Positions 23,898 to 33,894 are shown, counted from the stretch's first letter. The stretch: 64,000 nucleotides of DNA from JBBATK01 sp046297095 (GCA_046297095.1 JBKCNS010000051.1:19639-83638), one strand, 5' to 3'. Numbers and translations are program-made. The notes: generated by a model not told the origin, from the sequence alone.

Positions 23898-26180
23898 ATG
23901 GTAGTGACAAGTCAGGATATACTTCGCGAATGCACCGCAGCGCTGGAAACTCTGCGGGAGGACTCATCCGTTGCCGATCTTCGGGCGCACGTTCTGGCGT
24001 TGCTTGCGTTATCCAAGTCGCATTTGCTTCCGCCGCATCAGCAGTCTCTTACTGCACTGGGAAGCAATCTTAATACCGCGCTCAGCTCTCTGGAGCGCAT
24101 GGATCCTTTGCTTCGAAACATCAGCACGTTAATCTCGTTCGAGAACCTTCCGGATGGAAGGCCCATAGAGCCAACACTTCTCAAGGCGGCCATTGCAGCG
24201 GTATCATCCGTACGCACCGACGATGCCTTGCTTATCTCTCGTGCTGCCGAGGCCTTCTGCTTTCAGCATGCCACCATTGAAGAATCGTTTTTTCTGAATC
24301 CGCTCTTACTGCGCCTGATACCCTTGCATGGAAGTGCATCGGTGCTGGACATGCAATGCGGCTCGGGGCTGCGAGCTGTGCAGGCACAGCGGCGCGTATT
24401 CGAGAGCAGTTCAGGAACATCGCTTGCACGTGCATTGCGCTGCTCACTGGAAGAAGACGACAGAGATGCCGAGTGCAGAGCTCGTCTGCTGGCGTATTTG
24501 TGTGGCCTTACGGCTACGATGTCGCCATCGGGAACAGCTCTGGCTCCAAGCATGAATTCGCAGCGTGAGTTCGATCGCATGTTTGTGGAAACTCGAGACC
24601 GCGTGCCCGATATCGCAGGCGTACTGCGGCGAATGGGCGAGCATACCATTTGCGCGCTTATACTTTCGGACATCGCAGCCGGATGCATGACAAAGAAAGA
24701 TTTGTCGTTGCTTCTGGACCGCGATGTGCTTGATTGCGTTGTTACTCTGCGCAGCGGCGTGCGCGCGCCATGGCACGTGATGATACTTCGCGGACGCAAG
24801 CCGGTGGAGCGTAGGCATCGCGTGTTGTTCTACGATCATATCGATCCCTTCGACGGCCCGGGTATCGATGCCTTGAGTGCAGAGACCATTGCCGAGGCCT
24901 GTGAACGATTCAGCTCTGCAGGGCGCCATTGCCGCGTGTTGCATCGCAACGATGTGGTGGCACTCGGCGATCATACCGACATCGTGCACGATGTGCATAT
25001 AGGCACAACACCCGAACCCTCGGCCGTGCTTGGTTCAGCTGAATTCCATGAGCTCGACGACCGCATGCGCATGCGGGGATTTGATGTGCACTCGCTGTTT
25101 CGATTCAATGCCCGCGATGCCGTGTACGAGCCGCTGATAGCAGACCGGCGCTTGCTTCGCATTGCCGTGGCTTCCGCTCCGGCACTGAAGAACGCAGAGG
25201 TACGCACGCACTACTCCTTTGCCGTGTGGTGGAGCATGACGGCCCCGCTGCTTGGCATTGCCGACGCGGGCATTAGTGAATTGCACGACACCTTCGAGCG
25301 AGATATCAGCAAAGAAGGCGTGCTTATGCCACGTCAAGCACGGGCAATTTTCCGCGAGTGGTGGTGGGAGATCGATGATGATCGCACGGTATTGTCGCTG
25401 TACGGAGCGTCGGTAGTAGCTCACACATGGATGGATGCCTTACTTGCCCAAGCCGAGCGCAAGGGAACGAACTTCTGGTTTGAGTTGGATGTATCAAGCA
25501 GAACACTGCTGGAGTTTTTGTGCCCGGACTTAGTGCGTAAACTGGTGCGGCACGACGAGCAGGCCGAGTCTTTACTGCGCAGTATTGATGAGCTTGCAGA
25601 ACAAGCGCCGCGAAATCTTGCCGAGCTTATGGTGCGCCGCCGCGAAGAATATGTAACGGCAAACATTCCCCGCTCGCGCATGTTCGAGACCGCAGCTATG
25701 GAGCGTATGGCAGAACTGAAGGCCGTGGTACATAGTATCAAGGCACGCATGAACAGCCTGCATGCCCAAGCAAAGGAGCATCGCACGGACGAACATCGCA
25801 CCACGCAGTTCGACGACACTACTTCCCTGCAAGACAGTGTTGGTGCGCTTCTTACGCAAATCGTGCCTGCGCAAAGCGAAATGAAACTGCTGGAGAAATC
25901 CTTGGCGCCGGTGGTGAATCTGCAACGCAAGCGCGACCGCGAGCTTATGGCGTTGCAGGAGTTCAGCAGTCAGTTGCTTCCGGACTTACGCATGGTACGG
26001 AGCACCTTCTCGCCGCGTAATGCGCGCTCGCTTGTACAGTTGCAATTCCGAGATGCGTTGTCCAGACGCCTTGAGGCAGCCATTGTGGCAAACCGCGATG
26101 CAATCATCTACGACTTAGAACAAGTGTGGCATCGCTTCGATGAGGCCGCTGCTTTATCGGCAGTGGAAGTAGCCGAGTAG
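23898..26180 (+). CDS. Degenerate HsdM-like (type I N6-adenine DNA methyltransferase) protein, stand-alone
   Basis: 760 residues, cytoplasmic. The layout follows HsdM: a helical N-terminal domain (1-125), FFLNPLLLRLIPLHGSASVL-DMQCGSG (131-156) in place of motif I (DPxCGTGG), a helix equivalent to the NAxxLARMNL segment (185-204), FDRMFV then ETRD (225-234) where active enzymes have FDxxxxNPPF, then LLLDRDVLDCVVTL and HVMILRGRK (271-301) and RVLFYDHID matching the post-catalytic strands, and FREWWWEIDDD near 490 like the yWxxxMqDD segment. The C-terminal 180 residues are predicted coiled coil. With the NPPF motif lost it should not methylate DNA. No HsdS or HsdR gene is nearby. The assignment is my reading of motif order and needs a profile search. 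Confidence 0.55.
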   Translation: MVVTSQDILRECTAALETLREDSSVADLRAHVLALLALSKSHLLPPHQQSLTALGSNLNTALSSLERMDPLLRNISTLISFENLPDGRPIEPTLLKAAIAAVSSVRTDDALLISRAAEAFCFQHATIEESFFLNPLLLRLIPLHGSASVLDMQCGSGLRAVQAQRRVFESSSGTSLARALRCSLEEDDRDAECRARLLAYLCGLTATMSPSGTALAPSMNSQREFDRMFVETRDRVPDIAGVLRRMGEHTICALILSDIAAGCMTKKDLSLLLDRDVLDCVVTLRSGVRAPWHVMILRGRKPVERRHRVLFYDHIDPFDGPGIDALSAETIAEACERFSSAGRHCRVLHRNDVVALGDHTDIVHDVHIGTTPEPSAVLGSAEFHELDDRMRMRGFDVHSLFRFNARDAVYEPLIADRRLLRIAVASAPALKNAEVRTHYSFAVWWSMTAPLLGIADAGISELHDTFERDISKEGVLMPRQARAIFREWWWEIDDDRTVLSLYGASVVAHTWMDALLAQAERKGTNFWFELDVSSRTLLEFLCPDLVRKLVRHDEQAESLLRSIDELAEQAPRNLAELMVRRREEYVTANIPRSRMFETAAMERMAELKAVVHSIKARMNSLHAQAKEHRTDEHRTTQFDDTTSLQDSVGALLTQIVPAQSEMKLLEKSLAPVVNLQRKRDRELMALQEFSSQLLPDLRMVRSTFSPRNARSLVQLQFRDALSRRLEAAIVANRDAIIYDLEQVWHRFDEAAALSAVEVAE

Positions 26181-26223
26181 TATAGACCCCGATTAGAGAC
26201 CACTCCGGTAAATCGAGCCTGCG

Positions 26224-26781
26224 TCAATCTTCGCCGCGCACTAAGGCTTCCGCGCGCTGCAGCGTAGCACCAAGATCGTCGTTCACAATCACCTCGTCGA
26301 ACTCGTGGCGAAACGACATCTCCATTTCCGCGCGCTCCAAACGAACGCGAAGCTGATCTTCGCTTTCGGTGCTGCGCGAACGCAACCGAGATTCCAGAAT
26401 AGTAAGGTCTGGCGGTGCAATGAACACCAGCAGTGTATCCTCCGGGAAGGCACGGCGCAGAGACAGCGCGCCTTTCACATCAACATCAAAAAGTATAGTC
26501 TCGCCCGCATCAATTGCCCGTTGTACTTCTGAACGCAATGTGCCATAAAGATTACCGAAGATCTCCTCGTACTCGATCATGTCTCCCGAACCCACACGAT
26601 CCACAAACTCCTGACGTGTCAGAAAAAAATAATCGCGACCGTGTTCTTCGTTCGGGCGCTTGGTGCGTGTGGTGGCCGAAATACTGAAACGCCAATCGGG
26701 ATGAACCGAAAGCAAATGCCGCGCTACCGTGGTTTTACCGGCGCCGCTGGGTGCAGAAAGTACAATGAGATTTTTTCGCAC
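26224..26781 (-). CDS. gmk: Guanylate kinase
   Basis: Phosphorylates GMP to GDP with ATP. 185 residues with P-loop SAPSGAGKTT (9-18), the GMP-binding SATTRTKRPNEEHGRDYFF (about 35-53) and EYEEIFGNLYGT near 70. The start codon is GTG, with AGAGGA nine bases upstream. It follows yicC on the same strand after a 145-base gap, the conserved gene order yicC-gmk. Confidence 0.95.
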   Translation of the reverse strand: MRKNLIVLSAPSGAGKTTVARHLLSVHPDWRFSISATTRTKRPNEEHGRDYFFLTRQEFVDRVGSGDMIEYEEIFGNLYGTLRSEVQRAIDAGETILFDVDVKGALSLRRAFPEDTLLVFIAPPDLTILESRLRSRSTESEDQLRVRLERAEMEMSFRHEFDEVIVNDDLGATLQRAEALVRGED

Positions 26782-26926
26782 GCGAAGTCCTCTTGGCAGG
26801 AATAACAGTAGTACCTCAATCCTGCTTGCGCAGGAATGGAGTGGTTGATGATTTGTTTACAATACGTTGGTGCTAGTGTCGATGCTTGCACGTACCCGGC
26901 GCTGTCGGCGTTGATGCCGGCACACA

Positions 26927-27799
26927 CTACTCGATGTTTTGCACTTGCTCGCGAATACGCTCCAGCTCGTCTTTCACGGCCACAACCATGCGGGCAATGG
27001 TAGCGTCGTTGGCTTTGGAACCAATGGTATTGATCTCGCGATTCATTTCCTGCAGCATGAAGTTCATTTGACGGCCGTTGCCTTCGCCGGTTCTCATGGC
27101 ATCGTTCATAAACTTCATGTGGCTGCGCAGGCGCACACATTCTTCGGAGATATCCAGCTTGTCTGCAAGCAATACAATCTCCAGCTGCAAGCGCTGCTCA
27201 TCAATTTCATCAGACTCGAACAACTGTGCTACTCGGGCACGCAAGCGCTCGCGCTCTTCGGGAATTCTCTTCATTCCCATTTCCTCTACCTTGTCCAGAG
27301 TTTCTTCGATGGTCTTCAAGCGCTCGCGCATGTCGCGGAGAATTTCTTTGCCTTCGTTTTTCTGCATGGTATCCAGCGAGGCCAACGCCGATTGAATTGC
27401 TTTGGCAGCAATCTTCCATTGCATTTCTGTTTCTTTTTCGTCGTCGTCTTCCTGGCTCATCACATCGGGAATGCCAAGCAGATCGGCCATAGAAACCGGT
27501 GTGGAGATATTCAGCTTCGAGCGCAAACTTTCCAGTGAGCGATAATACGCTTCGGCCTTCTGCGCATTTACCACAGAGTGTGTTTTGGATTCGGACTCCA
27601 CCTTCAAGAACAGCGATACCGAACCGCGCTCCAGCGATTTCTTCACCATATCACGAAGCTCGGCTTCCTTGTGCTGTAGATGCTTCGGCATCTTGCAGGA
27701 GAGCTCTAAATAGCGTCCGTTCACGCTGCGAATTTCTACGTTGACACTTACACCGTGTTCGTTGATCTGGGCTTTGCTAAACCCGGTCATGCTTTTCAT
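26927..27799 (-). CDS. yicC: YicC family endoribonuclease
   Basis: 290 residues. It opens with the family signature MKSMTGFSK and SVNGRYLEL, and ends with the conserved region GKRxxFLxQE-like GNGRQMNFMLQEMNREINTIGSKAND (about 240-265). YicC proteins have been shown to be metal-dependent RNA endonucleases; the middle is mostly coiled helix. The start at 27799 is chosen because the family begins there and AGAGAAG lies just upstream, although the frame continues to 27901. It is probably cotranscribed with gmk. Confidence 0.92.
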   Translation of the reverse strand: MKSMTGFSKAQINEHGVSVNVEIRSVNGRYLELSCKMPKHLQHKEAELRDMVKKSLERGSVSLFLKVESESKTHSVVNAQKAEAYYRSLESLRSKLNISTPVSMADLLGIPDVMSQEDDDEKETEMQWKIAAKAIQSALASLDTMQKNEGKEILRDMRERLKTIEETLDKVEEMGMKRIPEERERLRARVAQLFESDEIDEQRLQLEIVLLADKLDISEECVRLRSHMKFMNDAMRTGEGNGRQMNFMLQEMNREINTIGSKANDATIARMVVAVKDELERIREQVQNIE

Positions 27800-27921
27800 A
27801 TTCTCTTCTCTGTATGGTAGCTCTGAATGATAGCCCCGGATGATAACTCCGGATGAAAGACTATGCCGCCGCAACTGCGGCGCGCGTTTGCAAAGATACA
27901 AAGCGCATCCCTAGTGGCTTT

Positions 27922-27954
27922 GGCGGGCTTTGGATTTAGCCTGCGTAGCCCGCC
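27922..27954. repeat. Inverted repeat upstream of the large BNR-PKD-LamG gene
   Basis: GGCGGGCT (27922-27929) and AGCCCGCC (27947-27954) can form an 8-base GC-rich stem with a 17-base loop, midway between divergent yicC and the large surface protein gene. It may be a leader hairpin or an operator; nothing decides between these. Confidence 0.45.
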
Positions 27955-28020
27955 GGGTACGCCATGCTGCGAACAGGCACGGCGTGTATATTTTGCGTCG
28001 CTTCAATAACCGGGGATTTT

Positions 28021-31000
28021 ATGACACTCAGAGTAACGCGAGTTCTTCTTGCCATAATCGTAGGTATAGCTGCCGCAGGCATAGCTTCAGCGCAGTTCAT
28101 TGCGCCACTCTCCATGCCGCCGGAATCGGCCGACATGCCCTCGTGGGCGCGGTTTATGTATAGTCAACCGGTGAATATTTCAGCGCTGGACAGCGCCTAC
28201 GATGCCTACATAGCTACTCACCCGGGGGAGAAGAATAATTACACCAAGTATTACCGGCGCATGCGGCGTTTAACGGCTCCGTTTGTGAGCGCCGACGGCA
28301 TGCTGCGTTCTCTTACTCCGCAGGACGTACTTCGCTCCGAAGGCGAATCGGCAACCGGTTATGCAAATGGAAATGGGAATGGAAATAGAAATGGAAGCGT
28401 AAACACGAACGCAAACGCGAATGCAAGCAACGACAAATCCGCAAACAAGATTCAATCCCCCGCAGCTACGGTGAAGTGGACGCCCATCGGCCCCATGGAA
28501 ACGTATTTTACTTCGAACGGCACATCCACACCTGCGCTGTGCCCATGGCAAGTAAACATCTATGGTTTCGACATTGCTCCATCCAATCCCAACATTCTGT
28601 ACGCCGTATCGGAAACGGGTGGATTTTTTAAGTCCACCAACAAGGGTGTGCAATGGACACAGCTGGAGCCGGGTGTATACTCTTCATCCGAAGCTATTGC
28701 CATTCATCCCTCCAATCCGGATGTAGTGTATGTGGGAATTTCCGGCGGCTTGATAAAAACAACCAATGGCGGTAGCACCTGGACATCGGTGTGGAAGGTG
28801 AGCAACTTGTGGATCTACGACATTGAAGTAATGAGCAATCAGCCCTCGGTGCTCCTTGCTGCCACCAATCAAGGATTCTACCGCAGCACCGATGCAGGCG
28901 GCTCGTGGACTCGCTCCATGGACCGTTCTTGCTGTGATCTGGAAACACATCCCCTAAACAAAAGCATTGTGTACACTCTGCGTGCAAACAGCGCGGGCAC
29001 ACGCACGGAGATGTGGAAATCCACCGACGGCGGCCTGAACTTTACGCAACGCTCCGGCGGCTGGCTAACAAGTAGCGATTCTAAAGGTGCCGGCCGCATG
29101 ACAGTTACACCGGCCGATCCTGAACGTGTATACGCGGTACTACTCGGCGATTCCTCGCGGCCGTATATACTTCGCAGCGATAACGCCGGCGAGTCGTGGC
29201 GCGTGAGTGCGCGTGGAAAGTCCGACAGCTTGGCAATGACCAATGGTCAGGGATATTATGATCTTGGCATCGCTGCTTCGCATCGCGATGCCAATGTTCT
29301 GCTTGTGGGTACCACCACCTGTTATCGCTCCAACGACGGCGGCAATACTTTCCCCGTCACCATAGGCGGCTACAGCGGCGTGCACGCTATCCATCCGGAC
29401 ATTCAAGAGATTAAATGCTTGGGCGACGATTGTTACATCGCCACCGATGGCGGTATGAATTACTCCACGGATATGTTCGGAGCGAACTATGCGGCGCGAA
29501 CCATTGGGCTGAATGGCGCGGACTTCTGGGGCTTCGATGCCGGATGGAACGAAGACGTTCTAGTGGGCGGACGTTATCACAACGGCAACACCGCTTGGCA
29601 TGAAAACTATGGAACGAAGTTTCTGCGCATGGGCGGTGGCGAAGCAGCCACGGGCTATGTGCATCCCATGCGAAATCGCGATGTGTATTTCTCGGACATC
29701 GGCGCATATACTATTCCCACGGCCTCGAATCAACCCGTGCAATCACGGCCCGTGGGCATGTTCCCCAACGAGAGTTATTATGCCATGGAATACAGCGCTA
29801 TGAAGTGGCACCCCGTGTACACGAGTGAAGTGTGGATGGGCAACAAGAACAACATCATGCGCAGTGCAAACAACGGCGCATCGTACAGCAGTGTGTTTAC
29901 TTCACCGGACACCGGTGCCGTGATTCAACACATAGAGATTTGCCGCTCTAACCCCGATGTGATGTATGTATCGCAGCGTTCAAACGTGCTGTACGACGGC
30001 AAGATTTGGAAGTCCACAAATGCCGGCGCAGACTGGACCACATGCGCCGAACTGCCCGGCACCACTCGCTCCGAGCGCCGTGTGATGAAGATCGCCGCAA
30101 GCAGTAAGTCGTCCTCCACACTGTTCGTGGCATTATTGAACGGTTCAAAAACAAACAAGGTATTCAAGACCGCCAATGGCGGCGCAACGTGGATCAACCT
30201 GACTACAGACCTCATTGGCAATCAGGGTATCACCGACATCGTTGTGCAATACGGTACAGACGATGGCGTGTACATAGCCTGTTACAACGGAAAGGTGTAC
30301 TACCGCAATGCGTCGATGACCGAGTGGGCATTGCATGGCGAGGGTTTGCCGTACGCGCTTTTTACTCGCGCGCTCAAGCCCTTTTACCGAGACAACAAAT
30401 TGCGAACGGGATCATCGATGGGTGTGTGGGAAGCACCATTGTACGAGCATTCCAAACCCGAGGCGCAACCCTGCGTGGACAAGCGCACATCGGCATGTGT
30501 GCGAGACACTTTTTACTTTGATGATTACTCCGTGCTGGAGCTTGCCAATGCGCGCCGGCGCTGGAGTTTCCCGGGAGCAACTTTTGTGAGCGACTCCACA
30601 GCGCGGAACCCTCGGGTGTTGTACAGCACCCCCGGCGTGTATTCCGCAACACTCACCGTTACTAACGACTACGGCACAAGCACTAAGACGCTGCAGAATG
30701 TTATTAACATCACCAAAAGTGAGTGCGACGTAGAGGGCATTGCCGGCAGCGCGCTGGATTTAAGCGCAACGAACGATGCAGCCGCAATTCCCGCCCTCCC
30801 GCAGCTGCAGACGGGGCGGGGCTTCACCGCAAGCTGTTGGGTGAAGCTTGATACCATTCAAGCATCATTCTCGCAGATACTTTCTAACTGGAACAGTCCC
30901 GTAGGATTCTCGCTGGGATTTTCCTTCCAGGGATACCGCGCCAACACCAACCTTACCTTCTATTGGAAGAACGTTCCTTATCAACTTACTTCACCGTTCA

Positions 31001-32166
31001 ATCTGCCGGTGGATGAGTGGACACACGTGGCCATCAGCGTAGACAGCAGTCAGGTAACACTGTACAGAAATGGTACGCCGTGGGTGTATAAAAATGCCAA
31101 CGCGAACTTCTATGCACCGAATCTCTCCACTACTGCTTGGGAGATCGGTGGCGGCTTGCCCGGGCAGGGCGGCAACTTCCGTGGAATGATAGACGAGCTG
31201 CAGATTTTTGATCGCGCGTTGGACAGCACACAGATACGCGAGCGCATGAATCTTATCAGCAATCCGCCGGGATATGTAGACACCACAAAGGCGCCGGTTC
31301 CGGTGGCCTATTATCAATTCAACGAGCCAACGTTCACGCGCTTTTACAACAGAACCGGCGCGCTGCATGCAGAGAACAGCGGCGGCAAACGAGCGCCGTC
31401 TACCTGCCCTGTGGGAGCCGGCGTGAGCAACAGTATCCTGCAAAAAGAGGGCGTGTGGTCTGCCGATGCAGGCATGACTATATCCCACTCCGGCGCTGCT
31501 GAACGCACCATTGTGGTAACCCGTATTGATGCCGCACCTAATGTGCTGCCAGCTAATACATCGAGCGTATCGCCGCATTACTGGGTGGTGCGCAGTTATG
31601 GCACAGCTACGGCATTTGCTACAGACTCCATGCAGCTTCGCGGCACCGGCAGTATTTCTGCCGCAGATGCCGCCAATCCGGGCACGCTGCGTCTGTATGC
31701 CCGCGGCACACAGGAGTATCGCAACACCTGGGTAGAGCGGTCAAGCGCGCGCAGTGCAGACACCGTGCGGAGCACAGTGAGCTTTGCCGGCGATACGAAT
31801 TTTACCGCGCAGTTCATTTTAGGAAGTGTGGGTTCATCGCCGCTTGATGTTGAGGATGAAGATGAGGACAACGAGGGCAATGATAACGAGAGAGGCAACT
31901 ACTCCGGCAGGGCGGGCATCGAACGTATCAGTGTTCTGCCCACTCCAAGTGCGGAGCTGGTGTGTGTTCGTATCACCGAGCCGGCCACGGGGCTGCTTCA
32001 GGTGCTGGATCTAACGGGCCGCGTGTTGCTGCAAGCCACGGCCACGCAAAGCGAAACACGCATAGATACTTCGTCGCTGCCCTCGGGTTTATACATGGTA
32101 ACCGTGCCTACTTCACGTGGCTTGCAAAGCGCTCCACTACTGGTCTCGCGGTCGGAACGGAGATAG
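28021..32166 (+). CDS. Large T9SS-sorted protein with BNR propeller, PKD and LamG domains
   Basis: 1381 residues: a signal peptide (MTLRVTRVLLAIIVGIAAAGIASAQ), an Asn/Gly-rich linker (near 115-140), a long BNR/sortilin-like propeller (about 153-800) with repeated blades such as GGFFKSTNKGVQW and GGLIKTTNGGSTW, a PKD domain (about 825-898; PGVYSATLTVTNDYGTS), a LamG/concanavalin-like domain (about 911-1080; FTASCWVKLDTI, DEWTHVAIS), an acidic linker (DVEDEDEDNEGND), and a T9SS sorting domain (about 1300-1381). It is probably an adhesive or glycan-binding surface protein. The ATG at 28021 follows GGGGA at 5 bases; the frame is open to 27964 but without a ribosome binding site. Confidence 0.88.
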   Translation: MTLRVTRVLLAIIVGIAAAGIASAQFIAPLSMPPESADMPSWARFMYSQPVNISALDSAYDAYIATHPGEKNNYTKYYRRMRRLTAPFVSADGMLRSLTPQDVLRSEGESATGYANGNGNGNRNGSVNTNANANASNDKSANKIQSPAATVKWTPIGPMETYFTSNGTSTPALCPWQVNIYGFDIAPSNPNILYAVSETGGFFKSTNKGVQWTQLEPGVYSSSEAIAIHPSNPDVVYVGISGGLIKTTNGGSTWTSVWKVSNLWIYDIEVMSNQPSVLLAATNQGFYRSTDAGGSWTRSMDRSCCDLETHPLNKSIVYTLRANSAGTRTEMWKSTDGGLNFTQRSGGWLTSSDSKGAGRMTVTPADPERVYAVLLGDSSRPYILRSDNAGESWRVSARGKSDSLAMTNGQGYYDLGIAASHRDANVLLVGTTTCYRSNDGGNTFPVTIGGYSGVHAIHPDIQEIKCLGDDCYIATDGGMNYSTDMFGANYAARTIGLNGADFWGFDAGWNEDVLVGGRYHNGNTAWHENYGTKFLRMGGGEAATGYVHPMRNRDVYFSDIGAYTIPTASNQPVQSRPVGMFPNESYYAMEYSAMKWHPVYTSEVWMGNKNNIMRSANNGASYSSVFTSPDTGAVIQHIEICRSNPDVMYVSQRSNVLYDGKIWKSTNAGADWTTCAELPGTTRSERRVMKIAASSKSSSTLFVALLNGSKTNKVFKTANGGATWINLTTDLIGNQGITDIVVQYGTDDGVYIACYNGKVYYRNASMTEWALHGEGLPYALFTRALKPFYRDNKLRTGSSMGVWEAPLYEHSKPEAQPCVDKRTSACVRDTFYFDDYSVLELANARRRWSFPGATFVSDSTARNPRVLYSTPGVYSATLTVTNDYGTSTKTLQNVINITKSECDVEGIAGSALDLSATNDAAAIPALPQLQTGRGFTASCWVKLDTIQASFSQILSNWNSPVGFSLGFSFQGYRANTNLTFYWKNVPYQLTSPFNLPVDEWTHVAISVDSSQVTLYRNGTPWVYKNANANFYAPNLSTTAWEIGGGLPGQGGNFRGMIDELQIFDRALDSTQIRERMNLISNPPGYVDTTKAPVPVAYYQFNEPTFTRFYNRTGALHAENSGGKRAPSTCPVGAGVSNSILQKEGVWSADAGMTISHSGAAERTIVVTRIDAAPNVLPANTSSVSPHYWVVRSYGTATAFATDSMQLRGTGSISAADAANPGTLRLYARGTQEYRNTWVERSSARSADTVRSTVSFAGDTNFTAQFILGSVGSSPLDVEDEDEDNEGNDNERGNYSGRAGIERISVLPTPSAELVCVRITEPATGLLQVLDLTGRVLLQATATQSETRIDTSSLPSGLYMVTVPTSRGLQSAPLLVSRSERR
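28365..28430 (+). repeat. In-frame hexamer microsatellite encoding an Asn/Gly linker
   Basis: Imperfect six-base units (AAATGG/GGAAAT, then AACGCA-like) encode alternating N-G and then N-A/N-T residues between the signal peptide region and the propeller. Because the unit is two codons long, copy-number change would keep the frame and only vary the linker length. Confidence 0.75.
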
Positions 32167-32242
32167 ATCGGAGATAGAACGGCTACGGAACAGAGACAGA
32201 AAAGTGACGAGAGTATCAAGTGGTCGCGGCAATTGTCGCTCG

Positions 32243-33097
32243 CTACAGCAAACCGCGCTCGCTAAAGCTGGTGTATGTTTCACCGGCGATAATTACGTGA
32301 TCGAGAATTTTGATGTTCACGATCTTTCCTGCTTCGCATAGCTGATGAGTAATAGCGCGATCTTCCCGCGACGGCTCGGTATTTCCGGAGGGATGATTGT
32401 GCAAGAGAATCAGGCTTGCTGCAGTGTCGGTGATGGCCGTGCGAAACACTTCGCGCGGATGCACAAGACTGGAGTTCAGCGATCCTTCGCTCACGATGCT
32501 TTCTCTGTACACTTGATTGGCGCTGTTCAGCAGCAGCACTCTGAACGACTCGCGCATCGCACCACGCAGTAGCGGGATGTAATACGAGGCAACGTCCTCG
32601 GGTGTGCGAATCACCTGGCGGGCGGTAAAGGGGGCCACGCGGAGGCGGCGACTGCACTCCAGGGCAGCAATCAGGCGCACTGCTTTCATGCCGGCAATGC
32701 CGTGAATGGATGTAAGCTCACTGATATCGCGAGAGAGTAGCCCGGGAAGGTCGCCGAATTTTTCAAGAAGGTTGCGCGCCACATCCAGGGCAGACCGGCC
32801 GCGCGTTCCACTGCCAACGAGTATTGCCACGATCTCGGCATCAGAGAGCGTGTGAGCGCCATGCAAGCGCAGGCGCTGACTGGGAATCTCGTCGTTACGC
32901 CAATCGCGAATAGTAGTTCCGGGTGTTCGCTCCGTTGCGCTCTTTGCTGCGCTGCGGCGCGGCCTGCGCAACGCAGCGTAGTGTACCGTTACACGAGCTT
33001 CACGTTCTGCCTGCTCTTCGGAACCTCGTTCGTTTACTTCACTCTGTGTGGAATTGGTTGCGGGCGCAAGGTCGTGAATATTCTCATCTGCATACAT
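32243..33097 (-). CDS. radC: RadC family JAB-domain protein
   Basis: About 284 residues: an N-terminal extension of about 60 residues not found in typical RadC (about 225 residues), a helix-hairpin-helix (LTSIHGIAGMKAVRL, about 128-142) and a C-terminal MPN/JAMM domain with HNHPSGNTEPSREDR (zinc ligands H233, H235 and D246 in this numbering). Historically named a DNA repair protein, RadC is now thought to be a metalloprotease-like protein of uncertain role, often linked to mobile DNA or competence. The ATG at 33097 is used; a GTG three codons earlier is possible. It converges on the large surface protein gene. Confidence 0.9.
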   Translation of the reverse strand: MYADENIHDLAPATNSTQSEVNERGSEEQAEREARVTVHYAALRRPRRSAAKSATERTPGTTIRDWRNDEIPSQRLRLHGAHTLSDAEIVAILVGSGTRGRSALDVARNLLEKFGDLPGLLSRDISELTSIHGIAGMKAVRLIAALECSRRLRVAPFTARQVIRTPEDVASYYIPLLRGAMRESFRVLLLNSANQVYRESIVSEGSLNSSLVHPREVFRTAITDTAASLILLHNHPSGNTEPSREDRAITHQLCEAGKIVNIKILDHVIIAGETYTSFSERGLL

Positions 33098-33301
33098 GCA
33101 CAACACTCATCATGGTGATACAAAGCTTCCGGCTTCGCGCGCTACAAGAGCGCGTGAAAGCAATGGCGGGCAGGCGATGAGCGAGTAGCGGTGGCGGGAG
33201 AGCGATAGCCGAGTAGCGCTGCGGCAAACATCGCTGATACAGGAGTGATACAACAGAGAAAATCTTTGCATCACGTAAATCGTTTTTCGCCAAACTGGAC
33301 C

Positions 33302-33340
33302 TAAAAAAAAACAGCGACGCAAATCTCTTCGCGCCGCTGT
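33302..33340 (-). terminator. Intrinsic terminator after the YfiT-like gene
   Basis: ACAGCGACGC (33311-33320) pairs with GCGCCGCTGT (33331-33340) with one mismatch. On the minus strand the hairpin is followed by nine T residues, 33 bases past the stop codon of the DinB/YfiT gene. Confidence 0.85.
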
Positions 33341-33372
33341 AGGACATTTTTCTTGCGAGTTTTTACTTCGCC

Positions 33373-33894
33373 TTAGGCAGGGTTCGAAAGCGCAAGTTTG
33401 ATGTGCTCTATGTGATGCTTGCCGTGCCATGCATACATAGCGAGTGTTACATGCAGAGACAACACACGTTGACTCACGGGATGCACAAAGCCGCGATTCC
33501 ATTGCTCACCGGAGAGCGATTGAAACAACACCGACCACCGCGCGTGCACGCCATCCAGAATGTTCAAAGAATCGGCGATACTCGTTGACGCATCGGGAAG
33601 AGTTGCAAATGCTCCCTCCGGCACCACCATCACCACAGGATTCTCTTCGCTAAGCGCAAGTTTACAGCGCAGAAATGCATTCATATGCATATCAGCCAAG
33701 TGATGCACGATTGTTTGAATACTCCAGCCGTCGGGGCGGTAGCTCTGTACCAATTGCTCGGGCGAGAGCTTCGATACCAAGGCCCGCAGGCTCATTGGTG
33801 CGTGGCGAATACTCTCCATCCATTCCGCCGCTGCGGCTTCGCTAAACTCTGTAGGGCGAGCAAATTTTCCTATAGGGTATTGTAAGTGTTCCAT
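33373..33894 (-). CDS. DinB/YfiT-family putative metal-dependent hydrolase (bacillithiol-transferase-like)
   Basis: 173 residues, a four-helix-bundle protein of the DinB superfamily. RPDGWSIQTIVHHLADMHMNAF carries the first histidine of the metal site (H65-H66 region) and YAWHGKHHIEHI (about 156-167) the other two, as in Bacillus YfiT. Relatives act as thiol S-transferases or metal-dependent hydrolases. The ATG at 33894 fits YfiT; a TTG two codons earlier is less likely. The thiol used by this organism is not evident from the window. Confidence 0.82.
   Translation of the reverse strand: MEHLQYPIGKFARPTEFSEAAAAEWMESIRHAPMSLRALVSKLSPEQLVQSYRPDGWSIQTIVHHLADMHMNAFLRCKLALSEENPVVMVVPEGAFATLPDASTSIADSLNILDGVHARWSVLFQSLSGEQWNRGFVHPVSQRVLSLHVTLAMYAWHGKHHIEHIKLALSNPA

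Noticed and set aside
23898..26180. Active restriction-modification system
   Set aside because: The NPPF motif is missing and no specificity or nuclease gene lies nearby.
32243..33097. radC as a mark of a mobile element
   Set aside because: No integrase, repeat boundary or phage gene is near it; it looks like a chromosomal copy.
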